DNA of 64,000 nucleotides from Allomyces arbusculus (Eukaryota; Blastocladiomycota; Blastocladiomycetes; Blastocladiales; Blastocladiaceae): contig JADHYV010000032.1 of the NCBI GenBank assembly GCA_027604705.1, positions 186,001 through 250,000 of the forward strand. The letters run 5' to 3'. Position numbers and translations under genes: made by a program. This document shows positions 1 to 11,760 of this stretch, piece after piece. The notes under the pieces are model-generated. The model saw nothing but the letters and a program-made list of their open reading frames with translations, did not search any database and was not told the origin of the DNA. Each line of letters begins with the position of its first letter. Position 1 is the stretch's first letter.

Positions 1-848
1 CGACGGTCGTTAGTCGTGCACGGTCTATAGCAGGTCAGCCAATAAATATCGTCCTTGCGCCAAGACGCTGCTGCGTGCCGTGTGGCGAGAAGGAGGCGCG
101 CCATGCACGCCCTGTGTGTGAGGCACAGCTCACAGCCCACCGCAGCATTGCAGACGTTCTCCGTGGCGCCCATTCGTCGAATTTGTTGGGTTGGTCGGGT
201 GGAGGAGGTTGAGTTGGTTGATAGGTTGCGTTTCTGGGGGGGGGGGGGGGCTAGCTTGCTAGTCGCCCTCTTCAGTGGCTGCCTGTGCATTCAAGTTGCT
301 GAGGACAGTGGGCCAGGTGCACAGGCAGACAATTTTTGTATCAGAGCTGACCCTCACGCTGCACCCTGGTTCTCCTATTCTTGTTTCTGCGTATTGCTCT
401 CCCAGCAACGGTCGTTAGTCGTGCACAGTGTGTAGCAGGTCAGCCAATAAATATCGTCCTTGCGCCAAGATGCTCAAGACGGGTACGTGCATTGATCTGC
501 ATTTGAACACGTCTCGCACCCTGTCTATCCCAGTGTTAAAAAGGGAGCCTCCATCGTCCATAAACAGGTGATCGAAATTTCATAACCTAACCGCCCGGGT
601 CTCGCGCCGAACAGCGATGAACCCGACCGACTCATTGTGCCCTGCTGTTCGACGGTGTTCGACGGCTTCAGCTGCCAGAAATCTTCATTGCTCCAGTGAC
701 CAACCTCGACTTGGCGCACTCGCGACGTCCAGGCCGTGCCGATAGTTTCCCGCCCGACCGAGGGTTCCAGCTGCCGCTTCGCTGCGACACCGCATCCAGC
801 ACCGACGTGCGTCGACGACGACCGACCTCTCACCCCGACCCCAGCATC
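1..848. other. Gene-free left edge upstream of RPB9
   Basis: Apart from the direct repeats and a 15-base G run at 236-250, I see no coding signal here. The last 150-200 bases before the RPB9 start probably hold that gene's promoter and 5' leader, but no specific motif can be named with confidence. Confidence 0.5.
3..473 (+). repeat. Pair of 66-bp direct repeats 405 bp apart
   Basis: Bases 3-68 recur at 408-473 with about four mismatches. Both copies contain AATAAATATC. The window begins within a few bases of the first copy, so this may be one unit of a longer tandem array or the two ends of a small element. No coding signal of a known mobile element is visible between the copies. The family is not recognised. 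Confidence 0.8.
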
Positions 849-1377
849 ATGGCCGACGGATCAGCTCGCGTGAGGTTCTGCTCGGACTGGTAGGTGAGGA
901 GTGGCCGACCAGTACTTGCCCTCGCTCAGCATCCCGACGCTCACCACGGCTCTCTGGCGGCTTTGGTCAGCAACAACCTCCTCTACCCGCGCGAGGACCG
1001 TGCCGAGAACCGTCTCCTCTACGCGTGCCGGCGGTGCGGGACGCAAGAGGAAGCGCTCGATGCGTGCGTGTACCGGCACGAAATTGCGATTCAGGAGCGG
1101 TACGCACACCTCGCCCTCACCCCACCCTCGCTTCGACCGCTAACGATTCGACCGCAGAGGCGAGACGGGCCGACTGCGCGACCTGATCAAGGATCCGACG
1201 CTGCCCAAGGCCAACAAGCGGTGCCCGCAGTGCGGCAATGGCAGCGCTGTCTACTTTCAGTCGCGCGCGAACCACAAGGACGCGACCATGACGCTCTTCT
1301 ACGTGTGCAACAACGAGGCGTGCATGCACCAGTGGTCGTCGGACCAGGACCAGGAGGACATGGATGAAATGGCATGA
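849..1377 (+). CDS. RPB9: RNA polymerase II subunit RPB9
   Basis: Small zinc-binding subunit of RNA polymerase II (yeast Rpb9, human POLR2I), acting in the nucleus in start-site selection and transcript cleavage. Three exons (849-889, 971-1099, 1158-1377) encode 129 residues, close to the usual 113-125. Introns are GTAGGT...CAG and GTACGC...CAG. The N-terminal ribbon has FCSDC then NNLLYPRED and CRRCG. The conserved linker DPTLPKANKRCPQCG follows, then the TFIIS-like C-terminal ribbon with FYVCNNEACMHQW and its cysteines, ending SSDQDQED. The ATG is chosen because the family starts about ten residues before the first zinc CxxC. The gene is convergent with the acetyltransferase pseudogene on its right. 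Identification is secure. Confidence 0.95.
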
Positions 1378-1555
1378 TTGCGCGCCGGTCATGATGTAGG
1401 AGTGTTTTGCTGAGGCTTTCGGTTGGTGCCAAGCAGCGTGTGCGGAAATGTTTGAATTGCACTCTATCTTGTTCAATGCTTTCTCTCCACCACCATCGCC
1501 GGCCCATCCCCTCTGCAAATTGCGCCCCGACTCGCCATCACTCTCTCGGTCACAT

Positions 1556-2247
1556 TCACACCTTGACCATGGCCCAATTCGTGAACCCGACCTGTTTGTT
1601 CCCCAAGACCTCGCGCACATCGACTGCTGCGAACCCGAGCCTCTCGTAAAACCGGACATTCACCTCGCGCTGCGTATGCAGGACGACCGGACGACCGGCG
1701 CGCCCTTGGGCACCTCGGACTTGAGCACATTGCACACGAGCCACGATCCGACCCCCATCCCGCGTAGCACGCCGAGCGTGTGCACGCTCCACACCCCGCA
1801 CCCTTCACCCGCGCTCTTCACGGCCTGATTCGCCTTGCCAAACGCCTTGGACACGCTCCAAATCTGCAACAACGTCGGAATCCCCAGTACTGACCAGACG
1901 AGCCGCACGCAACGTAACCCACGCGCGCGTGAGTAACGACGAGGTCGGTGGAGCCGCAGGTTCCGTCGCGCTTGGGGTGACTGCACAGTGTGCGACGATG
2001 GCGCGCGTGGTGCGGTCGCGCACGAGGTGGCCGTCGCGCAGGAGGCCTGGGAGGCGGAAGTGGACGAGAATCAGCTGGTAGAGCTGGTGTCGCCGTGCGG
2101 GATGCGGCCAGAGGGCGACCCAGGTCGGGTCGTCGTGGAAGGTCGTGCAGAGCAGGGCGAGGGTCGCGGCGCGCTCGGTGGCGGTTGCTTGTGAGAAGGG
2201 GACGAGCTCGTAGCGGTCGTCGAGCGAGGAGGGGTACGGGGGTGCAT
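1556..2247 (-). pseudogene. Broken GNAT acetyltransferase gene, relative of the 15-26 kb array
   Basis: This locus encodes, in pieces, the same GNAT family as the large array. The N-terminal half has DDRYELVPFSQATA, FHDDPTWVALW and DGHLVRDRTTRAIVAH. The middle has RGMGVGSWLVCNVL, equivalent to the acetyl-CoA loop Q/RGxGxGTW. The end has VNVRFYERLGF and FTNWAMVKV. These lie in different reading frames without plausible introns between them. One break is an 8-base tandem duplication, GACGACCG twice, at 1682-1697. Another lies near 1888-1900, and the only nearby ATG is out of frame with the conserved start. It is the only copy on the minus strand and sits 13 kb from the array. A sequencing error could mimic one break, but hardly three. 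Confidence 0.75.
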
Positions 2248-3083
2248 GTTGCTGATGATGATGGCCTGGAACTTGATGGTGAGCTGAGAAAGATGCGCGA
2301 ACAACGGTTCGAGGAAAAAACCCGGGAGCGCTGGTCGGCCCGAGCATATAATGAACACCAAGACGACCAACAAAATGAGTAGAAAAGAAATGGCCCAAGG
2401 GGCTCCGGAAAAAGGCCTGAGCAGTCGTGCTCAGGTCAGCCTAGACAAGTGCGACGCAGCCGTACAAAACTTGACAACCCCACAGCGGAAGCACCCAACG
2501 CGTCCCTCTGTCAGGATCCCCGCCCTCCTCGCCCCGTACTTCCTTGTCCACCTGTCCTAGCAGCGACAACGCCGACCCCTGTCGATCCTTGGCCTTCCAT
2601 GCTGGCCGCGCTCTCTGCCACCCGCAGCGTCGCCGGCACTCCCACGACGACAGCAACGTCGCTGGGTTTTTTGGGTCGACGGTCCACCAGCGTCGGCCGC
2701 CATGGCGGTCAGCCGACGCGCAGAAAACGGGCCTTGCCCGCTATCCGCTCTCGTCGTCCTCGAGCTCTTGGCCACACCCTCATCGCAGCCCAACCACCCA
2801 GTCCTTTTTGCTTTTCTTTGCTTGGGCGCGCAGGAGTTGCCTGACCGTCGCTGTGTAGGCTGGGCGCGCTAGACCTTCGCGTCGCTCGCCGTCCACGCCA
2901 GTCTGATTCGGCACGTGCTCTCGGTCGCGGCTTCCGCATGGCTCCTGGGTCCGCGCCCAGCAGGCCACTCCTTGGGAAGTAGCTACCCCGATGGTGTTTC
3001 CCCAGTGGTAATCGCTATGTTTATTCAAATTGCTGTTCTTGGCCGGGAGCCGAGAAAGGGCGTAAATGCGCCTCGGTGCGAAT
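2248..3083. other. Intergenic stretch, nothing recognised
   Basis: About 0.8 kb between the pseudogene's 5' side and the 3' end of spermidine synthase. Open frames exist on both strands, as expected at this GC content, but none shows a recognisable motif or a convincing exon structure. A pyrimidine-rich stretch lies near 2800-2825. Confidence 0.4.
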
Positions 3084-4070
3084 CTACTCGTTCTTGGGCT
3101 CGACGGCCTTGCGCACAAAGGTCGGAACCTGGAAGACGGCGCGATGCAGCTCCTTGTTGTAGTAGCGGTAAGTCTGGTTCTCCTCCTCGGTCGACAGCGT
3201 GCGCATCGGCGTGGCAAAGTCCTTGTTGGCCTCCTTGGACGACAGGATAAACCCAATGGTGCCGCACGGGTAGGTCGGGATCGAAATGTAGGCGTAGGAC
3301 GAGGTGGCGAAAATCGACCGCGTGGTCGCGAGCACGCGCGAGATCAGGTCCAAGTGCAGCCAAATGCACTCGCCCTGCGAGCAGATGATGCCGTTGGGCG
3401 TGAGCGCCTTGTGCAAAAGACCAAAGAACGTGTCCTGGAACAACGACTCGGCGGGCCCGACCGGGTCGGACGAGTCGGTGATGATCACGTCAAACTCATT
3501 CTCCTTGTCCTTCAAAAACTCGAACCCGTCGCCAATGTGCACCGTGACCTTGGGGTGGTCAAAGCCTGCAGCGAGCGTCGGCAGGTACATGCGCGAGACA
3601 CGCGGCACGGCCTCGTCAATTTCGCACAGCGTGACTGACTCGACCGACGGGTGCTTGACGACCTCGCGCAAAACACCGCCATCGCCGCCGCCCACGACCA
3701 GCACGCGGCGCGGGTTCGGGTGGGCGTTGAGCGGCACATGCGCGATCATTTCCTGGTAGGCCATTTCGTCGCGCTCCGTGACCTGGATCACGCCATCGAG
3801 CACGAGCACGTTGCCGTAGGTCTTGGACTTGAAAACGAGCACGTCCTGGAAGAGCGAACGCTCGACGTGCAGGATCTCGTCGACCTCGAGCGACATGGCC
3901 TGGCCGGGCCACATGGCCGTCGTCTCGCGGAACCACCCGTCCTTGATGTTCGGGTGCGTCAGCGCCGTCTTGGCGCGCTTGGGCTCGGCGACCGATGCGG
4001 CGGCCGCGGCGGCCACGGCCTCGACGGGCTCGGCGGCAGGGCGCTTGGTGGCGTCGGTGGTCGTCGTCAT
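3084..4070 (-). CDS. SPE3: Spermidine synthase
   Basis: Transfers aminopropyl from decarboxylated S-adenosylmethionine to putrescine to make spermidine, in the cytosol. A single 328-codon exon. An Ala-rich tail of about 40 residues precedes the conserved start [17 protein letters not shown]. The glycine-rich cofactor motif [10 protein letters not shown] is at residues 123-132, and the catalytic segment [15 protein letters not shown] at about 197-211. The acidic DEIL and YQE residues of the substrate pocket are in place. Family proteins are about 290-300 residues, and the difference is the N-terminal tail. Homologous parts run without a break, so no intron is needed. It is divergent from the hydrolase gene to the right. 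A spermine synthase would look similar, but the sequence fits Spe3 well. Confidence 0.95.
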   Translation of the reverse strand: MTTTTDATKRPAAEPVEAVAAAAAASVAEPKRAKTALTHPNIKDGWFRETTAMWPGQAMSLEVDEILHVERSLFQDVLVFKSKTYGNVLVLDGVIQVTERDEMAYQEMIAHVPLNAHPNPRRVLVVGGGDGGVLREVVKHPSVESVTLCEIDEAVPRVSRMYLPTLAAGFDHPKVTVHIGDGFEFLKDKENEFDVIITDSSDPVGPAESLFQDTFFGLLHKALTPNGIICSQGECIWLHLDLISRVLATTRSIFATSSYAYISIPTYPCGTIGFILSSKEANKDFATPMRTLSTEEENQTYRYYNKELHRAVFQVPTFVRKAVEPKNE

Positions 4071-4562
4071 GGCGGTTTAGTATGGACGCGAAGTCGAGGT
4101 GCAATCGGTGCAAGCGGCAGCGGCAGGGCTCGATGACTTGGCTGATCCGATTTGATGGTGGTGAAGATGGAAAACTGCGCCACTGAACGTGGAAGCATGG
4201 TGCGCCTGTATCATGTGCACTCACAGGAACGGTTGCTGCCCGAAATTGCTTCTCCGATGTTGCTTTACTTGCTGACCAATGTATAGGGATGAAGCACGTG
4301 AGGCAGGGAGACACTGTTGCCCACCTCCATCACCTCCCGCTCCTCCTGGCGCGCTGTCGCTGCCGACGCTCGCCCGTCGCTGACAAACGAACACGATGAG
4401 CATCACTCAGTCCTGCCGAAACCGCGATAGACCAGCAACGACTAGAAATAGGGCCAGGTGCTCGCATCCGCACGCATCGTCTCCCGGTAGTTCCGCGTCT
4501 GCCCATCTTGGCACCACCGACTTGATCGCGCACGCCGCCTTTTGCATTACCAACTTCAACCA
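4071..4562. promoter_or_regulatory. Divergent intergenic region, SPE3 / Cld1-like gene
   Basis: A 492 bp spacer between two diverging starts, so it must hold both promoters and 5' leaders. No specific factor site is claimed. Confidence 0.5.
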
Positions 4563-6165
4563 ATGCGCCGCGCAGCATCTGGGCTCGCTCGGCCTCTCTT
4601 ATACTCGCGCAGACTCGCTGTGCCCGTTCCTGCACTCTCTGCCGCGATACCAGCCCGAACCATGGCCACCTCACCAGCAACCGCAACGGCAAGTACAACG
4701 GCGCTCCACACGTCCGCGGCTCCGCAGTCACCCCACACTGGCGCTGCCGCCGCTACCGCCACCGCATCCGCATCCGCACCAAACAGTTCAGTCACTGCGC
4801 AGCTCGCGCGCAAGATGCGCGGCACGCCACGCTCGTCCGCCTCCTCGGCCGCGTCGCGCGCCGACGACGCCTACCGCGCCGCCGAAGCCGCGATGCTCGC
4901 GCACATGCCGTCATCGGTAAACTGGACGCTCGACCGGGTCGCGATTCCGCGCGCGTTCTGGCCGTCCGACAGCGTGCTCGCGAAAAGCAAACGGTGTCGG
5001 CGCGCGAAGGAGGGGGAAACTTACGAGATCAACACGCTGCACGTGCGGCTCAGGGGGGAGCTCGAGAAGAAGCCGCCACTTGTGCTCGTGCATGGGTGGG
5101 GCGGGGCGCTTGGGATGTGGGTGGAAAATGTTGAGGAACTTGCGCGGGAGTATGATGTGTATGCGGTGGACTTGCTCGGGTGGGGTACGATGATTTTGAG
5201 CGCGGGGTGGAGTGCATGCAATGGTTGGAAAACTGATCGTATCGTTGATATTGATGCAGGTGGATCGTCGCGGCCCAACTTTGCCAAATCGTTCCCCAAC
5301 ACGCCCGAGGCCGCACAGGCCTTCTTTGTCGAATCGCTCGACGCCTGGCGCACGGTCATGAACTTGGACAAGATCACGCTCGTTGGGCACTCGATGGGCG
5401 GGTTCGTCGCGGGCAGTACGCGTCCTCCTTCGTCCCCTTCCTCTCCGCTTTCTCGAAAAACATCTCACCCGTCCTCTCCACCAAATAGGCTACCTCCTCC
5501 GGTACCCCTCCCACCTGCGCAAACTCGTTCTCCTCTCCCCCATCGGCCTGCGCGGGTTCCCCACCATCCCGACCTCCACCTTCACGCAATCCCTGCAGTT
5601 CGCGGTCATCCACCGCGCCTGGTCGATGACGCCACAACGTCTCCTCGCCTTGCTCCCGAAAGCACAAGCGACCGCGATCGCATCCCGCGTGCACGCCCGA
5701 ACCACCGACATTTTCCCGGACCCACAACTCGCGTCGGCATTCTCCGACTACATTCTCGCCGGCGCGAAACGCGCGCCCGGAATGTCGGGCGAAGCCGCGT
5801 TCGCGCGACTCGGGTCCCCGTTCCGCGGGACCGGGTGGCGCGTGCCGCTGGATGACGAGTTGCGGAGGGCGGTGCGGGAGTCGGGCGTGCCGGTGGTCCT
5901 TGCGTACGGCGCGCACGATTGGATTGATCCGCGGTATGCGGTCGAGAAATTGGCGGGTGGAGAGGGCGGTGGAGGGGCGCACGTGTATCTCCTAAAGGGC
6001 GCGGGGCATCACGGGTATGCCGAGAACGCGTGCGATTTTGCGAAGATTGTGATGAGGGGCGAGGGCGGGACGAGCGCGTGTGGGGTGAGGGAGGTGGCCG
6101 AGGATCCGGCGGGGGTCGCGGCGTTAAGGGACGGGTGGAGGGGGGCAGCGTGGTCGGCCGCGTAA
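4563..6165 (+). CDS. Alpha/beta-hydrolase, Cld1/ABHD4-ABHD5-like phospholipase
   Basis: Predicted lipid acyl hydrolase of the group with yeast Cld1 (cardiolipin deacylase) and animal ABHD4/5. Exons 4563-5184, 5260-5415 and 5489-6165 give 484 residues. Introns are GTACGA...CAG and GTACGC...TAG. The first intron is a multiple of three without a stop, so it could be misread as coding. The start MRRAASGLARPLLYSRRL is Arg/Ser/Ala-rich without acids, as in a mitochondrial presequence. Seen: oxyanion motif LVHGWGGALGMW, DLLGWGGSSRP across the first junction, nucleophile elbow GHSMGGF, YGAHDWIDPRYA with the likely catalytic Asp, and GAGHHGYAEN with the catalytic His. Substrate is inferred only from the family. 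It is tail-to-tail with the dynein light chain, 120 bp away. Confidence 0.85.
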
Positions 6166-6285
6166 AAGTGGAAAGAATAGAGGTCGTCGAATGATGGGAA
6201 TGGGTGCATTTGAGCGGCCGGAACGGAATCGACAAAAAAGCGGGAGGGAAATGCAGCGTCCTGGAGAAACAACAAACTCGAAGAT

Positions 6286-6854
6286 TCAAATGGCCAGCCC
6301 AAACACATTCACAATCGCATACATGGTCTTGCTCTCGTACCGGTACGTTGCCGACCCTAGCAACATCGCCGTTCGGTCGCGTCCGTCAGCGTCCCGGTTC
6401 GCTGCACGGCCGATCCCGCGGTGAGGTGGAGAAGGGCAGCGTACCGTCGCTCGACGTATCCCAATAGCACGAGTTCGCGCAGTGCAGCCCTGCGCCGTTC
6501 TTTTGCATGATCACGCACGTCACTGTTCGCGCGCGAGTCGCGTCAGCATGTAACCCCGCGCGGCACGCAAACCATCCGGGGAAGATGGAAACCGCACCAA
6601 TGTACTTGAACGGCTTGTTGAGCGCGGCCAGCTTCTTCAAGCACTGCTCGACAATGTTCGTGTTCCACTGGCCCACTTTTTGGTGGTGGTACGGGTTGTT
6701 CTGAATCGTCGCCTCGATCGTCTAGCGTATCCACCCTCGTTCGCCGTCAGAAACAAATCCTCTTCGCCACGACGACAGAGAGGGTCCCAAAGCGCACCTC
6801 CTTGATGATCGCCGTCACCTCGTCGGCCACAAACGCTTTCTGCGGGAACGCCAT
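6286..6854 (-). CDS. DYNLT1: Dynein light chain, Tctex type
   Basis: Tctex1-family light chain that dimerises on dynein intermediate chain and binds cargo, in cytoplasmic or axonemal dynein. Four exons read leftward (6798-6854, 6598-6721, 6445-6522, 6286-6356) give 109 residues, close to the usual 113. Donors are GTGCGC, GTGCGG and GTACGC; all three acceptors are AG. The product runs [61 protein letters not shown], and ends [17 protein letters not shown], matching the family over its full length. The ATG at 6854 gives a short MAFPQKAF lead, and no further upstream exon was found. Identification is secure, though the exact paralogue (cytoplasmic or flagellar) cannot be told. Confidence 0.93.
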
Positions 6855-7744
6855 GAGGGATTGACCGCGGTCAGTGCGGAACGCGGTCGAAATTGTCCAC
6901 CAGGCGAAGGCGGCATACGTCGGCGGGATCGCGAAACTCTTCCATGGCGAGTCAGCGGAACGGCGCGGGATCAGGGAGACTATCAGGTCCAGTCGCGCGA
7001 GCGCCACGTAAGCGATGCATTCCATCGGTATTGAGATAGTCCCACAGCGAGTGAGCGCGATGGCGTGGGCTCGTGGGGATCGGCCGCCGGGAGTAACGTG
7101 GTGCTGGTGCGAGAACACGGACGTTGGTTCTTGGAGCTTGGAAACTGGTCGACGATCCACAGCTTGCCGTGCAGGTCGAGGGAATCGGTTGCCCGTGCGA
7201 ATAGATTGCAGCGACTCGTCGTGTTGTTGGTCCAAATCGTCGACGATGCTGTCGTTGCGCAGAGTGCGGCAGTATCCTCGCAGATCTCTTGCGACATGCA
7301 GCTGGCGAGCCGAAGGCAAGTGGAGCGGCGCGCCCTGGTGGCGCCCACGTGAAGCTCGTCTGATATGCCTCGCGGCGTCATTCTCGTCTCGCGGCGACTT
7401 CCACTCCCAGCCGGCGCACGCGCGGTCGATGGTGGCGCCGTGGGGCGCCGGCCGCGTGCCGCGGTGAAAATGCAGAAATGGTATGGATTATGCATACGGA
7501 TGCGGTGCAGGAAACGGGCAGAGGACGGTGCACAAACGTCAATCGAACAGGAGCCGGAACACTCAACAACCACAGCCATCGTCGCCAACGCGCAAAGGTG
7601 CGGCCGGACGTGGTCGAAGATAACCATAGGGGATGCGATGCAAACGGGGAAGTGCCACGAAGGAACGATCAAAACGAAACGAATCAACGACTGATCATCG
7701 GACCGTGCAACAGCCCGAACGCGGTCGGCGGTCCGACCATCGAA
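6855..7744. other. Spacer between trehalase 3' end and dynein light chain start
   Basis: About 0.9 kb. A 234-codon open frame on the minus strand (6983-7687) has no recognisable motif and an irregular composition. I do not call it a gene. The right part should contain the trehalase 3' UTR, the left part the dynein light chain promoter. Confidence 0.4.
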
Positions 7745-10742
7745 TCACTGGATCGCGATCGCGGCCATGGCCGCCGTCGCGGCCTCGACCAGCGGCGCCG
7801 CCGCCGACGTGGGTGCCGCGGGCTGCTCCCACGCGGCGCGCGCCATCATCCCGGCAGCGGGTGCCGGTGCCGCCGTGGTTCTCGTGGTTCTCGTGGCATT
7901 GGTGTCCTTGGTCGGGCTCGTGGCACGGAATGCCATGTCCGGCGGCGAGACGACGCCGAGCTTGCGCTTGGTGCCCGGCTGCAAGTAGGTGAGCCCGACT
8001 TGGTACTGTTCGACGTCCACCGCGATCCATCCGTCAGTCAATGTTATGTTCGCAAATTCCGCCATGCAACGCAAAGAACCAGCAACGTACCGATGCGTTC
8101 ATCCACCCAAACCCTTCGCGCGGCACGTACTTGAAGTCGGTCCCAACATTCCCGTACTCGACCTTCAAGATATGGTTGAGCGTGACGACATCAAACTTCT
8201 CCGGGACGGTGCCGTTAAAGTCGACAAACGCCTTGGTGATCGTATACAGCCAGCGGTACGCCAGCCGCTCCGCGACCTCATCGTACCCGTACTCCTTCAA
8301 CCCATGCCACGCCATAATCTGGTGCGGCGCCCACCCAAACGGGTAATCCCACTGCCGGTTCGGCCGGTCGAGCGAGACGGCGCCGCGCGACGCTTCCGTC
8401 CCCGACACCAGCCCACCGAGCATCTCGTATTTCGGCAGCGCGACCTTGACCATCTTCTCTGCTTGCGCGCGCGTGGCCACGTGCGCCCACAGCGCCCACA
8501 ACGTCGTGACCGAATGGTAGGCCGACCGCGCGTTCGCTGCCATGTCCCAATCAAAGAACTCGCCGTGGACGTCATCCCACATGAGCCGCGTCATCGTCGC
8601 GCGGCGGCGCGCGGCGCGGTGCCGCCAGACGGCCGAACTCGACCAGTGCAGCAGGTCGGTCGCGCGCAGCGGCACGGGCACGGACGTGTGTGCGTGGTCG
8701 GGTGTGTAGAGGTGCGCCGGCACGTCGCGCGCGAGATCGGCCACGGGGTTAGCGCACAGGAGGGCAACGTCGGCGTGGTCGTCGAGGGTGGGCAGCGCCG
8801 AGGACTGCCACCAGACCGTGGGGACCGGTACGGCCTTCGACCCGTCGGGCCGCACGACGCCGACCTGGTCAATCAAGTCGGCAATATCGATCTCGTACTT
8901 GTGCAGGAGCGCGTTCAGGTCGACGGTCAGCAGCGACGCGCACCGGTGTTCGAGCCGGTAGGTCGTGTCGTGCCCGGACTCGCGCACTGCGCGGTCGTGG
9001 AGGAAGTAGGCGTCCAGTTCGGGCTCGCTCACGGCGCGCGAATTGTACATGTGCTGGAACTCGTCGACCGACACGCCGTGCTTGCGCGCGTAGGGGGCCA
9101 GCACATGCAAGAAGTGCGTCGCCTCGGTTTCCGGCGGCATCCCGATCCCCGTCGGATGGTACGCCGACAAACCCGAGGCGATATCGATCCGCGGCGCCGC
9201 CATCCAGACCGTGTAGTACTCCTTGATCGCAAACAGCAGCACGCGCAGCAGCCATGCGTCGTCGCGGATCACGGGCGCCGTCGGGATCGGCCCGTGGTGG
9301 TGGTGGTTCGACTCGGCCGCGTGCGGCGGCGCCTGGTAGGCATGCACGCGCCGCGCCATGTCCGTCAGGAACGGCGGCTGCGACCGCGTCAGGTAATAGG
9401 TCCGGTTCGCGTTTAGGATCTTGCCGTAGTGGTGGATCTGGTAGCAGAAGTTGTCGACCATGTGTTTGCCGAGATCCACCTTGTCGTCGACGAGCAACCC
9501 TAACGTCTCGAAATACGAGTCCCACCCGTACATCTCATTGAACCGCCCGCCGGGCACGACAAACGGCACGCCGCGCCAGACCTCGGCACGGGCGAGCGGG
9601 TCGTAGGTCTTGTGCAGCGCGAGCGACAGAATGCCCGGGTGCTCGTCGAGCGTCTTGACGTACTCGGGCGAAATGTCGGGCGGCAAGACGTGCAGCTGCA
9701 GGCCCCACGCGGTCGTCTCGACGACGTTGCGGTAATACGCTTGCGCGACGTGGTCCTCGTAGGGCACGTAGATCTTGAGCGACTGATCGTGCGACCGGTT
9801 CTTCGGGTCCTGGCAAATAATGTGCATGCCCTTGCGGTCCATGGTCCGCGTTAACCCCGCCCAGAATGAGGTCGCGATCATGCGCGACAGCCGGTGCACC
9901 GGATTCTCCGTGAGCTTCGATTCGGGCAGGACAATAAACTGCTTGCCGAGATCCTTGGCAAGGGCCAGTTCCTGCAACAAGTTGCTCAGGACATAGGTGC
10001 CGCGCAAATCGTACTTGTTGAACCCGTGCGACTCGGCCGACCCGAGCTTGAGCGTCTTGGGCCCGCCGTCCAAGATCGTGATTTGGAAATCGCCGTTCGT
10101 GTCCTCCTGCTCGAGGATGCGCCGCTCCGTCTCGGCCACGTCAATGAAGAAGTACCGCTCCTGCGAGGCCTTGGCGTCGACCGAGTTGCGCCGTAAGCGG
10201 CCCTGCTGGTCCTTGATGTCGGGTAGTTCCCACCGCGCCGAGTTGGACGCGGGCGGCGGGACGTAGGTCGTCGTGGGAACGTCGGTGGACCCCGGCGGCG
10301 ACTCGGTTGTCCCACGCACGGGGGACCCCGTCGCCGAGTCGCGCAGCGGCGGCGTCGCGATGTAGGTGGGGTGCTCGCCCGTCGCCGACAGCGGCGACGC
10401 GGCGATCGGCGACAGACCGTTGTGCGTCGTTGACGGGGGCAGCGGCAAACTCGTTGTCGTTTGCACGGTCGGGCGCGGCGGGCGCGTCGGGGTCCCGCGC
10501 AGAGGGGGGCCGCCCTAAAGTCGATTGACGCGGTCGGAATGAGTGTGATGGACGCGTTGATTACCCGTCCTGCAATAGATAAGGGAAGGGCGTACAGTGG
10601 TCAGCGACCGCACGCGGCGCAACGCCGACTGCCGCTCGGGCGGCAACGCCGACCCGTCAGGTGCGGGCACGACGTGCGGTTCCGCCGACGAGTTGACGAC
10701 GGGCGGGAGCCGTTGCGCGGGCGGGGGCGAGGGCGAGGACAT
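7745..10742 (-). CDS. NTH1: Neutral (cytosolic) trehalase
   Basis: Glycoside hydrolase family 37 enzyme cleaving trehalose to two glucose. Exons 10596-10742, 8091-10514 and 7745-8005 give 943 residues. Introns are 81 and 85 nt with GTACGC and GTACGT donors. The N-terminal 150 residues are Ser/Thr/Pro-rich with LRRVRS near residue 42 and RLRRNS near residue 156, the protein-kinase-A-type sites that control the yeast enzyme through 14-3-3 binding. The calcium loop EDTNGDFQITILDGGP follows near 186. Trehalase signature 1 is GGRFNEMYGWDSYFETLG and signature 2 QWDYPFGWAPHQ. The last exon completes the conserved YQVGLTYLQPG, then adds an Ala-rich tail. No signal peptide is seen, which separates it from acid trehalase. 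Confidence 0.95.
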
Positions 10743-11760
10743 GGTGGTGGAGAAGGTCGGTCTAGAGGCGACGTTCGCGCCGCGAGGAGAAAGAGGGAGA
10801 GAGGGAGTGGGACGCGTGCGCCGTTAGCGATTCGCGCCGGTGCCGATGTAAAATACGGGTCCTTGGCCGCTCTCCCAAACAGGACCCAAGTCGAGTCGGA
10901 TGCGCGCGTTGCTGGATCGTCGCACAGAACGGCGCCGCCGCAGACGGCAACGTCATGTCGGCGCCGTCGGCCCCATGCGGGCGTTCGCTCTGGTCGGTTC
11001 GCGCGAGAGAAAGCGGCGCGTGACCCGAATTCGACCTCGTCGACGTACCAAAGACCAAATTCGATGGAAAGCGACGCGCGCTGTCGACGGCTGCAGGACG
11101 CGACGAGCACGCTGGATCGGGCCAACCCCAAGATACGAGCGAGCGCGCGTCACGCGCAACAGCAGGTTCGGGCACAGGGAGGCCGGGCTCACACGGCGCG
11201 GCTCAGGAGGTGAATTGCTCGACACGGCAACGGCGCGGTCGACGGGGAGAGGGGGCGCTGACAGGCGATAGAATGCCGCAAGTCGCGCGCGGTGCGGGTT
11301 CGGCGAGCGCGAGCGGCAGCGTGGACGATGAGATTGGCCGCGACTTCGATGGGGGGCCGGTCTTTGTTGGTGCTGTGCTGGTGGGTGGCCGTCGAGTCGT
11401 TCGCTGCTGAGCGTCCGTGTGGTTGCCGCTGCTGCTGGCGCTGCTGCTGGCCGTGGTGCGCAATCGGCCGGCTTGCCAGCGTCTCCCAACCGCACGCCGC
11501 CGCCGTCGTTATCGAGCCGCGCCGGCCGCGCATCTGCGGCTATCGCGCGCGCACGGTTCCCATGATCGACGAGCGCTTGCAGCAACGAGACCGACAGTGG
11601 CAACAGCTTGGGGCGTGCGGCGCGACGGGTGGGAGGGGCCAAACGAACCCTGTTCGGCCCGGTCAAACCGGCCAAAATCAACCAGCCATCGCGGCAAAAC
11701 CCCAGTCTATTTGGTCCCGTTCCCGCCATCCGCACCCGCCAGTCGCGTCTCGCACCATGG
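10743..11760. other. Trehalase upstream region, nothing coding recognised
   Basis: About 1 kb that must contain the trehalase promoter and leader and the 3' end of the neighbouring transcript. A stop-poor stretch of Arg/Ala/Pro-rich frames on the minus strand is best explained by base composition. No regulatory element is claimed. Confidence 0.4.

Noticed and set aside
6983-7687. 234-codon minus-strand open frame between trehalase and the dynein light chain
   Set aside because: No recognisable domain, and it sits in what should be the trehalase 3' end and dynein light chain promoter.
7989-9416. 475-codon plus-strand open frame
   Set aside because: It lies wholly antisense to trehalase, which has clear family motifs. 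Arg/Val/Gly-rich shadow caused by high GC and third-codon bias.
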